Under the pieces are notes generated by a model. The model saw nothing but the letters and a program-made list of their open reading frames with translations. It was not told the DNA's origin and did no database searches. This document shows, piece after piece, positions 32,522 to 41,117 of a DNA stretch of 41,983 bases. The position numbers and the translations under genes are program-made. How positions within the stretch are numbered: the first letter of the stretch is position 1; the number at the start of each line of letters is the position of its first letter. Source of the DNA: Anaerolineae bacterium (GTDB lineage Bacteria; Chloroflexota; Anaerolineae; JAAYZQ01). Location: contig JAFGIA010000239.1 in NCBI GenBank assembly GCA_016929795.1, positions 1-41,983 of the forward strand, written 5' to 3'.

Positions 32522-33802
32522 CTACTGTGACAAACGCTCGATGTGCGCGCCCAGTGCCTGCAGTTTCTCCTCGATCCGTTCATAGCCGCGGTCGATCTGG
32601 TGGATGTTATAGATCACGCTCGTGCCCTCGGCGCACAGGGCGGCCAGGAGCAGGGCCATGCCGGCGCGGATATCAGGGCTCGACAACTCTTCGCCGTGCA
32701 GGCGCGATGGCCCGACGACGACGGCGCGGTGCGGGTCGCACAGGATAATGCGCGCACCCATTGAAATCAGGCGGTCGACAAAGTAGAGGCGGCTGTCAAA
32801 CATCTTTTCGTGCACCAGCACAGTGCCGCGTGCCTGGGTGGCCACTACCAGGATGATGCTCATCAGATCGGAGGGGAATCCGGGCCAAGGCGCGTCGTCG
32901 ATCTTGGGCACCGCGCCGCCCAGGTCGTCGACGACTGCCAACACCTGCTCGCCGGGCACCACCAGGTCGTCGTTCTCGATCTCAAAGTGTACGCTCAGGC
33001 GCTCAAAAACGGTGCGGATCATGCCCAGGTGATCGGGTGCGGCGTCGACAATGCGAATGGCACCGCCTGTCACGGCGGCGAGCCCCACAAAGCTGCCCAC
33101 CTCCATAAAGTCGGGGCCGATCGTACCTTCCCCGCCATCCAGGCACTCGCGGCCCTGGATGCGCAGCACGTTCGAGCCGATGCCCTCGATCGGCGCGCCC
33201 ATGGCATTGAGCATGTGGCACAGCTCCTGGACGTGCGGCTCGGAGGCGGCGTTGCGAATCACCGTCTCGCCTCGGGCCAGGCAGGCCGCCATGACGGCGT
33301 TCTCTGTGCCGGTGACGCTCGCTTCGTCGAGCCAGATGTGGGTGCCGTGCAGGCGATCGGCGGCCAGTTCCAGCCGGTCGTTGTGTTTTACGCTCGCACC
33401 GAGCGCGCGCAATGCCATGAGGTGCGTGTCGATGCGGCGCCGGCCGATCCTGTCGCCCCCGGGCAGCGCCAGCTCCATCTTGCCTGTGCGCGCGACGATC
33501 GGCCCGAGCAGCGTCAGCGATCCCCGAATCTCACTAAAGAGCCTGGGATCGGGGGCGCTGTTGAGGCCGCCAGAGGCGTGGATTGTGACAGAGTGGCTAT
33601 CGTGGCGTGTGACGGCGGCGCCCAGATCCGCCAGGAGGGCCAGCATGGTGCGTACGTCGCCAATGTTGGGCAGGTTGTGCAGCGTCACCGGCTGGTCGGT
33701 CAAGAGTGTCGCCGCCAGCATTGGCAGGGCGGCGTTCTTGTTACCGCTGGGCACGACGGTGCCCTGCAATGGGATTCCGCCCTCGATTACAAATCGCTCC
33801 AT
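32522..33802 (-). CDS. murA: UDP-N-acetylglucosamine 1-carboxyvinyltransferase (MurA)
   Basis: 426 residues, normal length. The N-terminal [21 protein letters not shown] carries the family Lys and Asn (Lys22, Asn23). It transfers enolpyruvate from PEP to UDP-GlcNAc, the first step of peptidoglycan synthesis. In the loop that normally carries the active-site Cys (C115 in E. coli, GGCxIG) the sequence is [10 protein letters not shown], with Asp117 at the Cys position. Asp occurs there naturally in some MurA enzymes, such as those of mycobacteria, and gives fosfomycin resistance. The ATG has AGGTGA upstream and lies 4 bases after the SAM hydroxide adenosyltransferase gene, so the two share an operon. 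Confidence 0.92.
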   Translation of the reverse strand: MERFVIEGGIPLQGTVVPSGNKNAALPMLAATLLTDQPVTLHNLPNIGDVRTMLALLADLGAAVTRHDSHSVTIHASGGLNSAPDPRLFSEIRGSLTLLGPIVARTGKMELALPGGDRIGRRRIDTHLMALRALGASVKHNDRLELAADRLHGTHIWLDEASVTGTENAVMAACLARGETVIRNAASEPHVQELCHMLNAMGAPIEGIGSNVLRIQGRECLDGGEGTIGPDFMEVGSFVGLAAVTGGAIRIVDAAPDHLGMIRTVFERLSVHFEIENDDLVVPGEQVLAVVDDLGGAVPKIDDAPWPGFPSDLMSIILVVATQARGTVLVHEKMFDSRLYFVDRLISMGARIILCDPHRAVVVGPSRLHGEELSSPDIRAGMALLLAALCAEGTSVIYNIHQIDRGYERIEEKLQALGAHIERLSQ

Positions 33803-33806
33803 GATC

Positions 33807-34610
33807 TCACCTGTTTCTCTCCTTCACGACGAGGAGCGTGTCGCCCACGGCCAGGCCCAGCACGTCGGCCGCACGGCCCCCGCGTATGGCAATCTCCAGG
33901 TAGCCACTGCTGCCGCGGTAGGCCAGCGCCTCGCCAGGCGGCACATCTCCAAAGGTATTGTGCAGGCCTACAATGCGCGTGTCTCTGATCTGTAGCACGA
34001 GGTCTGGCGCGGGCACGGCCAGCGCCTCGATCGGCATATTCGTGATCGCGTTGCCAAAGTGGTCGAGGTGCACCACCTGCGCCTGCCATGGCCCGGCGCC
34101 TTCCAGCCGCACCGGCCTCGCCTCCAACTGGCACAGGCCTGCCGGGTCGATCTCTTCACCGATCTCGGCCAGCGGCACACCCGAGGCCAGGTGCGCCGCC
34201 ACGGGGGCCAAGATATCGCGGCCATGAAAGGTGGCGCTCACGCGCGGTCGGTGATAACGCGAGGGGGTGAGGTGCACAGCCTGCCGGGGTGGATCGCCTG
34301 CCAGGGCGAGGGTCAGCACGCCGTTGTCTGGCGCCACGTATAGGGCGTGGCTGGACGCGACGGCGATGGCACGCCGTGCCGTGCCGACGCCGGGATCGAC
34401 GACGACCAGGTGTATCGTCCCGGGCGGAAAGTAGGGCGTGGCCGTCGACAAGAGGTAGGCGGCTTCGCGGACTGCCTGCGGGCGCACGAGGTGCGAAATG
34501 TCGACCAACCGGGCGTCGGGGCAGAGGCCGAGGATGACGCCTTTCATCGCCGCGACATAGGCGTCGATCTCGCCAAAATCAGTGGTCAGCGTGATCACGG
34601 GCCGGGTCAT
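33807..34610 (-). CDS. SAM hydroxide adenosyltransferase (DUF62 family)
   Basis: 267 residues. [49 protein letters not shown] and APDNGVLT are the standard motifs of the DUF62/SAM-hydrolase family, related to fluorinases. Known members split S-adenosylmethionine to adenosine and methionine using hydroxide. The C-terminal OB-like part has [13 protein letters not shown]. No ribosome site precedes the ATG, and the -10 sits seven bases before it, so a leaderless mRNA is likely. murA follows after 4 bases. Confidence 0.92.
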   Translation of the reverse strand: MTRPVITLTTDFGEIDAYVAAMKGVILGLCPDARLVDISHLVRPQAVREAAYLLSTATPYFPPGTIHLVVVDPGVGTARRAIAVASSHALYVAPDNGVLTLALAGDPPRQAVHLTPSRYHRPRVSATFHGRDILAPVAAHLASGVPLAEIGEEIDPAGLCQLEARPVRLEGAGPWQAQVVHLDHFGNAITNMPIEALAVPAPDLVLQIRDTRIVGLHNTFGDVPPGEALAYRGSSGYLEIAIRGGRAADVLGLAVGDTLLVVKERNR

Positions 34611-34616
34611 GTGCTT

Positions 34617-34645
34617 ATTGTACCCCAGGCTGTGGGCTACGTCAA
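34617..34645 (-). promoter_or_regulatory. Promoter of the SAM adenosyltransferase-murA operon (leaderless)
   Basis: Minus strand: TTGACG (34645-34640), a 17-base spacer, TACAAT (34622-34617). Six bases then precede the ATG at 34610, so the RNA should start at about the start codon. Confidence 0.65.
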
Positions 34646-34673
34646 GGGGGGCGAGCCGGCGACCGGCCCACGA

Positions 34674-37600
34674 TCAGCCGGCGCTACGCGGAGGCTTGTT
34701 CTGCTCGGAAGGAGAAAGGGCCACCGGCACGGTGAAAGAGAAGGTGCTGCCCTGGCCCGGCTCGCTCTCGACGGTGAACTCACCGCCATGCAGGGCCACC
34801 AGGTTGCGCGTGATCGACACACCGAGGCCGGTGCCTGGCTGTTGCTGCACGAGATCGTGGTCGGCGCGGAAGAACTTTTCTTCCAGCTTGATGATCTCTT
34901 GGGGCGACATGCCGATGCCGGTGTCGCTCACGGCGATGCACACGTGGCCCGGGGGCACGCTTGCCCGGTCGAGCCCATCGACCACGATCCGGATCGTGCC
35001 CCCCTGTGGCGTGTACTTGTAGGCGTTGCTCACCAGGTTGGTCAGGATCTGGACCAGGCGCTCACGGTCGCCGAGGACAGGCGGGAGGTCTTCCGGGGCC
35101 TCGACCTGCAAGGTGTGATGCCGCGCCTCGATCTCGGTGCGCGTATTGATCAACGTCTCCTCGACGATCTCTTGAATGCGGACCGGGGCCAGCTTGAGGT
35201 GCGTGCGGCCAGCTTCGAGCCGGGAGATTTCGAGCAGGTCGTTCACCAGTTTGCCCATGCGATCGACATTGTTGTTGATGACCTGCACGAACTGCGTCTG
35301 GGTGTCGTTCAACGCTCCGCCAATGCCCATGGTCAGCATCTTGGCATAGCCCTGCATCGCGGTCATGGGCTGTTTCAGCTCGTGGGCGACAAAGTCGATG
35401 AACTCGGACTTGGCGTGATCGGCTTCCTTGACCCCCTCGTAGAGGCGGGCATTCTCGATGGCGGCGGCGGCCTGGTTGGCCAGCGTCTGGCAGAGTTGGA
35501 TCTCGGTTGGGGTGAACGCGCGCTGCTCGTGTGCCTGCACCAGGGCGAGCAGGCCGATGGTTTTGTCGCGGACAACCATCGGGACGATCATGGCCGATTC
35601 CACGGGGCCGGGGGCGCCCCACGCCAGCACGGCGGGATCGTATCCGCCCTCTGGTGCCGGGATCTGTACAGGTTGACCGGCATCGAGCAGTGCGCGCAGC
35701 GCAGGGTTCTCGGCCAGTGGGTGAGTTGTGCCTGTCTCACCTGGCTGCCACCTGTCAGAATCGACGGCATAGCTGAGGCGGGTGAGCAGAACATCATCCT
35801 CGTGCTCCCAGGTGGCGATCGTGCACCCGTCAGCATCGAGGGCGCGGGTAACATGTTCGGCTGTGGTGTGCAACACGCGCTCCAGGTCGAGCGACCGTGA
35901 GACGGCGACGCTCGTGTCAAAGAGGAGCGTCATTTCGCGCAGCCGCCGCTCCACTTCCTGGTAGAGCCGCTCGTTCTCGCGCGCGTATTGCTCTGTCTGC
36001 TGGTAGAGGCGGGCGTTTTCAATAGCGATGGCCACCTCGCTGGCGATGGTGGACAGGAAGCGCTCATGATCTTGGCCAAACGCGCGCGGTTGATAGTCCT
36101 GCACCGATAGCACGCCCACGAGCCGGCTGCCGGCCACGAGGGGGACGCCCAGCCAAGATTTGGTCGGAGATCCGATCAGGATGCCGGTGACGGGAATGTC
36201 GCCCATCTCGGCGTCCCAGTCGCGAATGAGGAGTGATTGGCGGTTACGCACGATCCAAGACATCAAACTCGACTCGGCCACGACCGGTTGGCGGAAGGGA
36301 GGCTGTCGCTGGCCTCGCTCGACATAGATGCGAAAATCGAGATCATCCTTCTCTTCGTCATAAAGTCCGACTAAAAAGACCGGGGGGTCCCACACAACCC
36401 GGATGCCCATATAGACCGCCTCGAGGACTTGGTCGAGGGCCAGGTGTGCGTTCACCGTGAGCCCGATCTCGTACAAGAGGGACATGTCTTCGGCGCGGCG
36501 CCGGCTTTCTTGATAGAGGCGCGCGTTTTCCATGGCGATGGCCGCTTGCTGTGCAATGCCCTGGCATAGGGAAATCTCGTCGCGCGTAAAGCGCCGCCGG
36601 CGGCGGCTTTCCCACAGCTCGACAAACCCGACCACCTTGTCGCGCAGTTGGAAGGGGATGTACAGCACCGTCTGGGCGCCGTAGGTCAGCATGTGCTCCC
36701 GCTCGGAATCATCAAGGTCGGGGTCGTCGATGTGGCCCACGTCAAAGCCACAATCGCGCAGGCGCTCCCAGAACTCCTGCCCGATGTCAAAGTAGGTCAT
36801 CCCCAGGTCCGATATCCGCTCGGCTGCTGCGGCGTGCGGGCTGATATATTCGGCCAGAACGGACGCACTGTCGGCTTCAGCCTGGTAGTCACAGATATAG
36901 GCGCTCGTAGCATCGACGGCGCGTGCCATCTCTTCCGCGATGCGGTTCAGCACAACGCGCAGGTCGAGCTCGGCCGAGATTGCCTCGCCGGCGGCGCGGA
37001 GCGCCACCTGCTCTTCGAGTCGGCGTTTTGTCTCGGCGTGGAGCCGGGCGTTTTCGATGGCCACGGCGGCGTGCGTGGCCAGGCGCTCGACGAATGCCAG
37101 GTCTTCCTGATCAAACTTGCCCAACTCGGGGCTCTCCAGGTTGATCATGGCCACCACGCGCCCTTCGCGCTTGATCGGGACGGAAAGCTGCGCGTTGGTG
37201 GACGGCAGAGCGGCAGCATAGTCGGGGTCCTGGCTGACGTCCGCGACCAGGATGGGCTCCCCAGTGCGCAGCACGCGGCTGACGATCCCAAGGTCGAGGG
37301 GCCACAGCTCTTCTTTATAGCGCTCAAAGAATCCGGGCGGATACCCCCGGCAGGCGAGGAGCAGCAGCCCGCCCTGTTCCTCGTCCACTTCGGCCATCAC
37401 GCCGGCAGGGGCACCTGTCTGGCGCATGGCCCACTCCAATGTCATGTCCATCACCAGGTCAAAGTCGAGCGCTGCATTTAGCTCACGGTCGATGGCCTGC
37501 ATGGTCGACAGCTCTTCCACACGGCGGGCCAGGGCCTGATCGGTCTGCGTGTAGAGGCGCGCGTTCTCGATCGCTACGGCTGCCTGCGCGGCAAAGCTGG

Positions 37601-40361
37601 TCAGCAGGTGCGCTTCGTCCGCCTGGAAGGGGGACTCGTCGCGGTGGTTGATTACTTCGATCACGCCCACGATGCGCCCGCGATGGATCATGGGCACGCA
37701 CAACACGCTGCGTGTGATGAACCCGCTGTCCATGTCTACCCGCCGGTCCCAACGCGGATCGGTCTGCACATTGTTCACGATCTGGGCCTGCCCGCTCTCG
37801 GCGACGAGGCCGACGATGCCCTGGCCCGCGGGCAGGTGCCGGCCGATCAGCGCCTGGCTGTCAGGCCCGCCGAGGACGACCTGGAACACCAGATCGCCCG
37901 ACTCGTCGTCTACGAGCAGGAGCGAGGCCGCCTCGACGTCGAGCAGCCCCAGTACCTTGTTCATGATCATGTCGAGCACGCTGGGCAGATCGAGAGTCGA
38001 GTTGATCGTCCGCCCGACCTCGTTGAGTGTGGCCAGCTCGGCAGCGCGCACCTCCATCTCGCGATAGAGCCGCATGCGGTCGATGGCCACCGCTGCCTGG
38101 TCGCTGACAGCGCGCACGATCTGCACCTGCTCGTCGGTGTAGCGGTAGTCCCTTCGAAAGCTCGAGATGTTCAGCACGCCCAGGACGCGCCCGCTCCGCC
38201 CGCTGGCGCCAAGCGGCATGCCCAACCACGCCTTGGCGGGGCGCCCGCCGAAAGGCAACCCTCGCCGCTCGCACTCGGATATATAGTCAGCGGTGACGAT
38301 CGGCTCGCCTGTACGGACGATCTGGCTGGTGAGTCCTGTGCCCAGTGGCCAGATCTTGTTGTCTGGTTCGCGCCGCACCCCCTCTTCAACATAATATGCC
38401 ATCTCGAACTGGCGACGCACCGGGTCGTAGAGCGCGACGTAAAAGTTGTCGACTTTGAGGATGAGGCACATCTGTTCGTAGATCAGATCGAGCAGATCCT
38501 CCAACTCCTTGCGCAGGTCCACCGCCTCGCCGATCTTGCGCAGCACGTCGAGTCGCACGACCTGCTGTTCCAGGTTGTCGACCAGGCGTGCGTTCTCAAT
38601 GGCGATGGTCGCCTGGTCGACAACAGCGGCCAGAAAGGTGAGGTCATCCGGGATGTAGGGCTCGCCCGACAGCCGGGGGCCGAGCGCCATGTAGCCGGTC
38701 AGCCGGTCACTATCCCTCTTGCCCCGCATCGGCAAATAGAGGACCAGCCCAAGCGCCTGGGCTTGCTCTTCCTCTGGGGTGGGGGGCACGGGAAAGAGCA
38801 TCGCGCCTCCCGTATCGATCAGGTACAGGGGGCCACCCTTCTTGATCAGCCGAGTTGCCAGGGGCGTGTCACCAGGAAAGCTCGTGTCGCGATCGTCCGG
38901 GGCGACATAGTTGCGCGCCATCTGGAGCAGATAGCGGTCCGACAGGGGATCGTGAAGAAAGACGAGGGCTGGAGCCGAGTGGACGACCGGATCGATCTGG
39001 GCCAGGAGCCGATCGAGAATGTCCGGTAGCTCGAGTGGTGTGGTGACCAGGTCGCGGCTGAATTGCTCCAGTAGCTGGCGATAGTCCAGCCGTTGGCGGT
39101 CGAGTAGCCGGTCGACCATGCGCTCGACGCCCTCGCGCAGCGGATTAAGCACAAAGAGGAGGACAATGATGGCCAGCACGAGAGCGACAGGCTCGCCCTG
39201 GATCTCGAACCCTATGGTTTGTCCCAGGACTAGGGCGACGAACGCATAGATGCCGACGACCCCTGCGGTGAGGATCGAGTAGGCCAGGCCGCGCGTGATG
39301 AACAGGTCCATACCGAGCAGCTTGTAGCGCAGGATGGCATAGGCGACGAACAGCGGAAAGATGATCAGGGGCGGCATATAGAGGGTGGGCTGGAACGAGA
39401 TCGTGACTGGCACGCCAGCCAGGATAAAATAGATCGTGATCGGAGCAAAGCTCAACAGGGCACCGACGAGGATGATCCGCACTTGCCTGCGCGTCACTTC
39501 GGAAATCGAGTGGACGCGGGTGTAGAGCATGATCAGGAAAAAGACTACGACCGCCGCCCCGAGGGCGGCATAGCTCCAGCGCCAGGGAGTGATATAGGCC
39601 CACGGATCGGTGGGGGAGTAGAGGCGGATCTGGCTGATCAAGATCACCGGCGCGGCCAGCGCATAGGGCACAAAGCGAATAGTGGGCCAGCGATTGACAA
39701 ACGGCCCGCGCTCGGGAAAGACGAGGGCCAGGTGGATGAGAGAGGCCGCTGCGAGCGGCAGGGCGGCGGTCCACACCCGGCTAAAGAGGTGCGTTGTGTC
39801 GGCGTCAAACAGCAGGCTGACGCCGAGCGTTACCGCTGCGCAAAAGAGGGCAAAGCTCTGGCCTGTTGCCCGGTCCCCGCGGTGAAAGAACACCCATCCG
39901 CCGATGATCAGGTACACCAGCGCGATGCCATAGGGCAGCCAGAAGAGCGTGATCCAGTCACGCACGGGAAAGGTCTGGACGGTGATCGGGCGTGTTTGCA
40001 CCCCGCCCCCGCTGTCTGGCCGGGCTGCGAGCGTCACGTCCAGGACGTCACCGGGCGAGGCCAGGTCCATCCACTGCCTGACGTCGCGGCCCGATTCGAC
40101 TGGCTGGCCCTCGATCTCGGTCAGGCGCCACAGGGCGTCGCTGCGAAACGACGTGTCCCAATCTTGGCCCATGACATCGCTGATGACGAGGGTGTGTTCC
40201 AGGAAAAAGCCGGGGAAAGGATGCCGGATCCACTGCCACGCGACAACGGGCGCCACCAGATCGACGGCCAGCGTGCCGAGGAGGAGCAGCAGCACCGTCA
40301 GGCGTGTCATGCTGTGATATGAGACTTTGTAGCCGGAGCCACCCATGCGCCGCGTTTCCAT
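34674..40361 (-). CDS. Giant membrane sensor histidine kinase with seven GAF domains
   Basis: 1895 residues. The N-terminus has a helix (about 18-40), a small extracytoplasmic PDZ-like part (EIEGQPVESGRD, ASPGDVLDVTL) and then about eight more helices to residue 420. Seven GAF domains follow in tandem (roughly 430-1650), six of them closing on an AIENARLY-like segment or close variant that leads into a coiled coil. The HisKA domain has FIDFVAHELKQPMTAMQGY (phospho-acceptor His1660). The HATPase domain has LVSNAYKYTPQGG, VSDTGIGMS and GTGLGVSITRNLVALHGG. It would integrate several ligand or redox signals; no receiver or cognate regulator is adjacent. The ATG at 40361 has no good ribosome site; a second Met at residue 6 is possible. 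Confidence 0.93.
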   Translation of the reverse strand: METRRMGGSGYKVSYHSMTRLTVLLLLLGTLAVDLVAPVVAWQWIRHPFPGFFLEHTLVISDVMGQDWDTSFRSDALWRLTEIEGQPVESGRDVRQWMDLASPGDVLDVTLAARPDSGGGVQTRPITVQTFPVRDWITLFWLPYGIALVYLIIGGWVFFHRGDRATGQSFALFCAAVTLGVSLLFDADTTHLFSRVWTAALPLAAASLIHLALVFPERGPFVNRWPTIRFVPYALAAPVILISQIRLYSPTDPWAYITPWRWSYAALGAAVVVFFLIMLYTRVHSISEVTRRQVRIILVGALLSFAPITIYFILAGVPVTISFQPTLYMPPLIIFPLFVAYAILRYKLLGMDLFITRGLAYSILTAGVVGIYAFVALVLGQTIGFEIQGEPVALVLAIIVLLFVLNPLREGVERMVDRLLDRQRLDYRQLLEQFSRDLVTTPLELPDILDRLLAQIDPVVHSAPALVFLHDPLSDRYLLQMARNYVAPDDRDTSFPGDTPLATRLIKKGGPLYLIDTGGAMLFPVPPTPEEEQAQALGLVLYLPMRGKRDSDRLTGYMALGPRLSGEPYIPDDLTFLAAVVDQATIAIENARLVDNLEQQVVRLDVLRKIGEAVDLRKELEDLLDLIYEQMCLILKVDNFYVALYDPVRRQFEMAYYVEEGVRREPDNKIWPLGTGLTSQIVRTGEPIVTADYISECERRGLPFGGRPAKAWLGMPLGASGRSGRVLGVLNISSFRRDYRYTDEQVQIVRAVSDQAAVAIDRMRLYREMEVRAAELATLNEVGRTINSTLDLPSVLDMIMNKVLGLLDVEAASLLLVDDESGDLVFQVVLGGPDSQALIGRHLPAGQGIVGLVAESGQAQIVNNVQTDPRWDRRVDMDSGFITRSVLCVPMIHRGRIVGVIEVINHRDESPFQADEAHLLTSFAAQAAVAIENARLYTQTDQALARRVEELSTMQAIDRELNAALDFDLVMDMTLEWAMRQTGAPAGVMAEVDEEQGGLLLLACRGYPPGFFERYKEELWPLDLGIVSRVLRTGEPILVADVSQDPDYAAALPSTNAQLSVPIKREGRVVAMINLESPELGKFDQEDLAFVERLATHAAVAIENARLHAETKRRLEEQVALRAAGEAISAELDLRVVLNRIAEEMARAVDATSAYICDYQAEADSASVLAEYISPHAAAAERISDLGMTYFDIGQEFWERLRDCGFDVGHIDDPDLDDSEREHMLTYGAQTVLYIPFQLRDKVVGFVELWESRRRRRFTRDEISLCQGIAQQAAIAMENARLYQESRRRAEDMSLLYEIGLTVNAHLALDQVLEAVYMGIRVVWDPPVFLVGLYDEEKDDLDFRIYVERGQRQPPFRQPVVAESSLMSWIVRNRQSLLIRDWDAEMGDIPVTGILIGSPTKSWLGVPLVAGSRLVGVLSVQDYQPRAFGQDHERFLSTIASEVAIAIENARLYQQTEQYARENERLYQEVERRLREMTLLFDTSVAVSRSLDLERVLHTTAEHVTRALDADGCTIATWEHEDDVLLTRLSYAVDSDRWQPGETGTTHPLAENPALRALLDAGQPVQIPAPEGGYDPAVLAWGAPGPVESAMIVPMVVRDKTIGLLALVQAHEQRAFTPTEIQLCQTLANQAAAAIENARLYEGVKEADHAKSEFIDFVAHELKQPMTAMQGYAKMLTMGIGGALNDTQTQFVQVINNNVDRMGKLVNDLLEISRLEAGRTHLKLAPVRIQEIVEETLINTRTEIEARHHTLQVEAPEDLPPVLGDRERLVQILTNLVSNAYKYTPQGGTIRIVVDGLDRASVPPGHVCIAVSDTGIGMSPQEIIKLEEKFFRADHDLVQQQPGTGLGVSITRNLVALHGGEFTVESEPGQGSTFSFTVPVALSPSEQNKPPRSAG

Positions 40362-40389
40362 TGCCCGTGCCCGCTACACTGATAGGTCG

Positions 40390-40418
40390 AGTGTATCACA
40401 GGCGGCGCTTTGTGTCAA
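40390..40418 (-). promoter_or_regulatory. Promoter of the seven-GAF kinase gene
   Basis: Minus strand: perfect TTGACA (40418-40413), a 17-base spacer with TGA next to the -10, and TACACT (40395-40390). The leader is about 20 bases. Confidence 0.7.
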
Positions 40419-40457
40419 GCGTGCGTGATGCGCAAAGTAGGGCAACCGCGTCTGCCG

Positions 40458-40533
40458 TTGCGAGGGCCCGTCGTTGGGGCCCGTGATCCAAGGTGGGGAT
40501 TGCTTTGCTCGCTAGCGCTTGCTCGCAATGACA
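40458..40533. repeat. Intergenic repeat of the TTGCGAGC/GCTCGCAA type
   Basis: The stretch holds GGGCCC twice (40464-40469 and 40477-40482) and an arm pair around GGATTGCTTTGCTCGC and GCTTGCTCGCAATGAC (40497-40532). The latter resembles short repeats scattered between genes in many bacteria. It lies between the deacylase gene end and the kinase promoter. Confidence 0.35.
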
Positions 40534-40550
40534 ACCGCCATCAGGGATCG

Positions 40551-41036
40551 TCAGGGCGGCGGCAACTCGGCCACGTCGATCACCTCGCCCTGGGTGATCT
40601 CGACCAGGTGCTCAAAGGCGATGGGGAACACGGCGTGGCCACTGCCGGCAGCCGCCCATACCCTGTCAAACCGGGCCAACGACGCGTCGACCAGGGTGCG
40701 TAGGGGGGGGGCATGTCCGACAGGTGGCACCCCACCCACCTCGAACCCTGTGTGCGCCAGCACTTCTGCCGGGTTGGCGATGCGAAACTGCTTTTTGCTC
40801 AGCCCCAGGTAGGCGCGCACGCGCTTGGGGTCGGCGCGTTGATCGCCCGCCACCAACACCAGCAGCGGCGTGCCCCCCGCCAGAAAGATCAGCGACTTGA
40901 CAATGCTGCCCACAGGCGCGCTCACCGCGGCGGCCGCCGTCTCGGCCGTGCTTGTATCCGCCGGCAGCTCGCGCACCCGATCGGGAGCGAGCCCTGCGTC
41001 CTCCAGTGCCTGCTTCACTCGCTCAACTGCGTTCAT
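40551..41036 (-). CDS. YbaK/ProX-type aminoacyl-tRNA deacylase
   Basis: 161 residues, a single YbaK domain. Typical segments are SIVKSLIFLAGGTPLLVLVAGDQR (Lys of the IVKSL motif), LGLSKKQFRIANPAEVLAHTGFEVGGVPP (the TGFxxGGVxP motif) and FDRVWAAAGSGHAVFPIAFEHLVEIT. Such free-standing proteins remove wrongly attached amino acids from tRNA, for example Cys from tRNA-Pro. The exact substrate cannot be told from sequence. The start ATG at 41036 has only a weak AGGTC. It follows dnaE by 81 bases. Confidence 0.9.
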   Translation of the reverse strand: MNAVERVKQALEDAGLAPDRVRELPADTSTAETAAAAVSAPVGSIVKSLIFLAGGTPLLVLVAGDQRADPKRVRAYLGLSKKQFRIANPAEVLAHTGFEVGGVPPVGHAPPLRTLVDASLARFDRVWAAAGSGHAVFPIAFEHLVEITQGEVIDVAELPPP

Positions 41037-41117
41037 GACCTGACCGGGGAGCGAGGGGCCAGGGCCATGCGCCTCTGTTTATCTGCCCGCTCCCCCCATC
41101 CTCCAATTCCTGATCCC

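Noticed and set aside
34347..35900. Plus-strand open frame of about 517 codons
   Set aside because: Shadow of the kinase HisKA/HATPase region, which is unmistakable on the minus strand. High GC makes such antisense frames common.
37608..39029. Plus-strand open frame of about 473 codons
   Set aside because: Antisense to the GAF domains; no domain or ribosome site seen.
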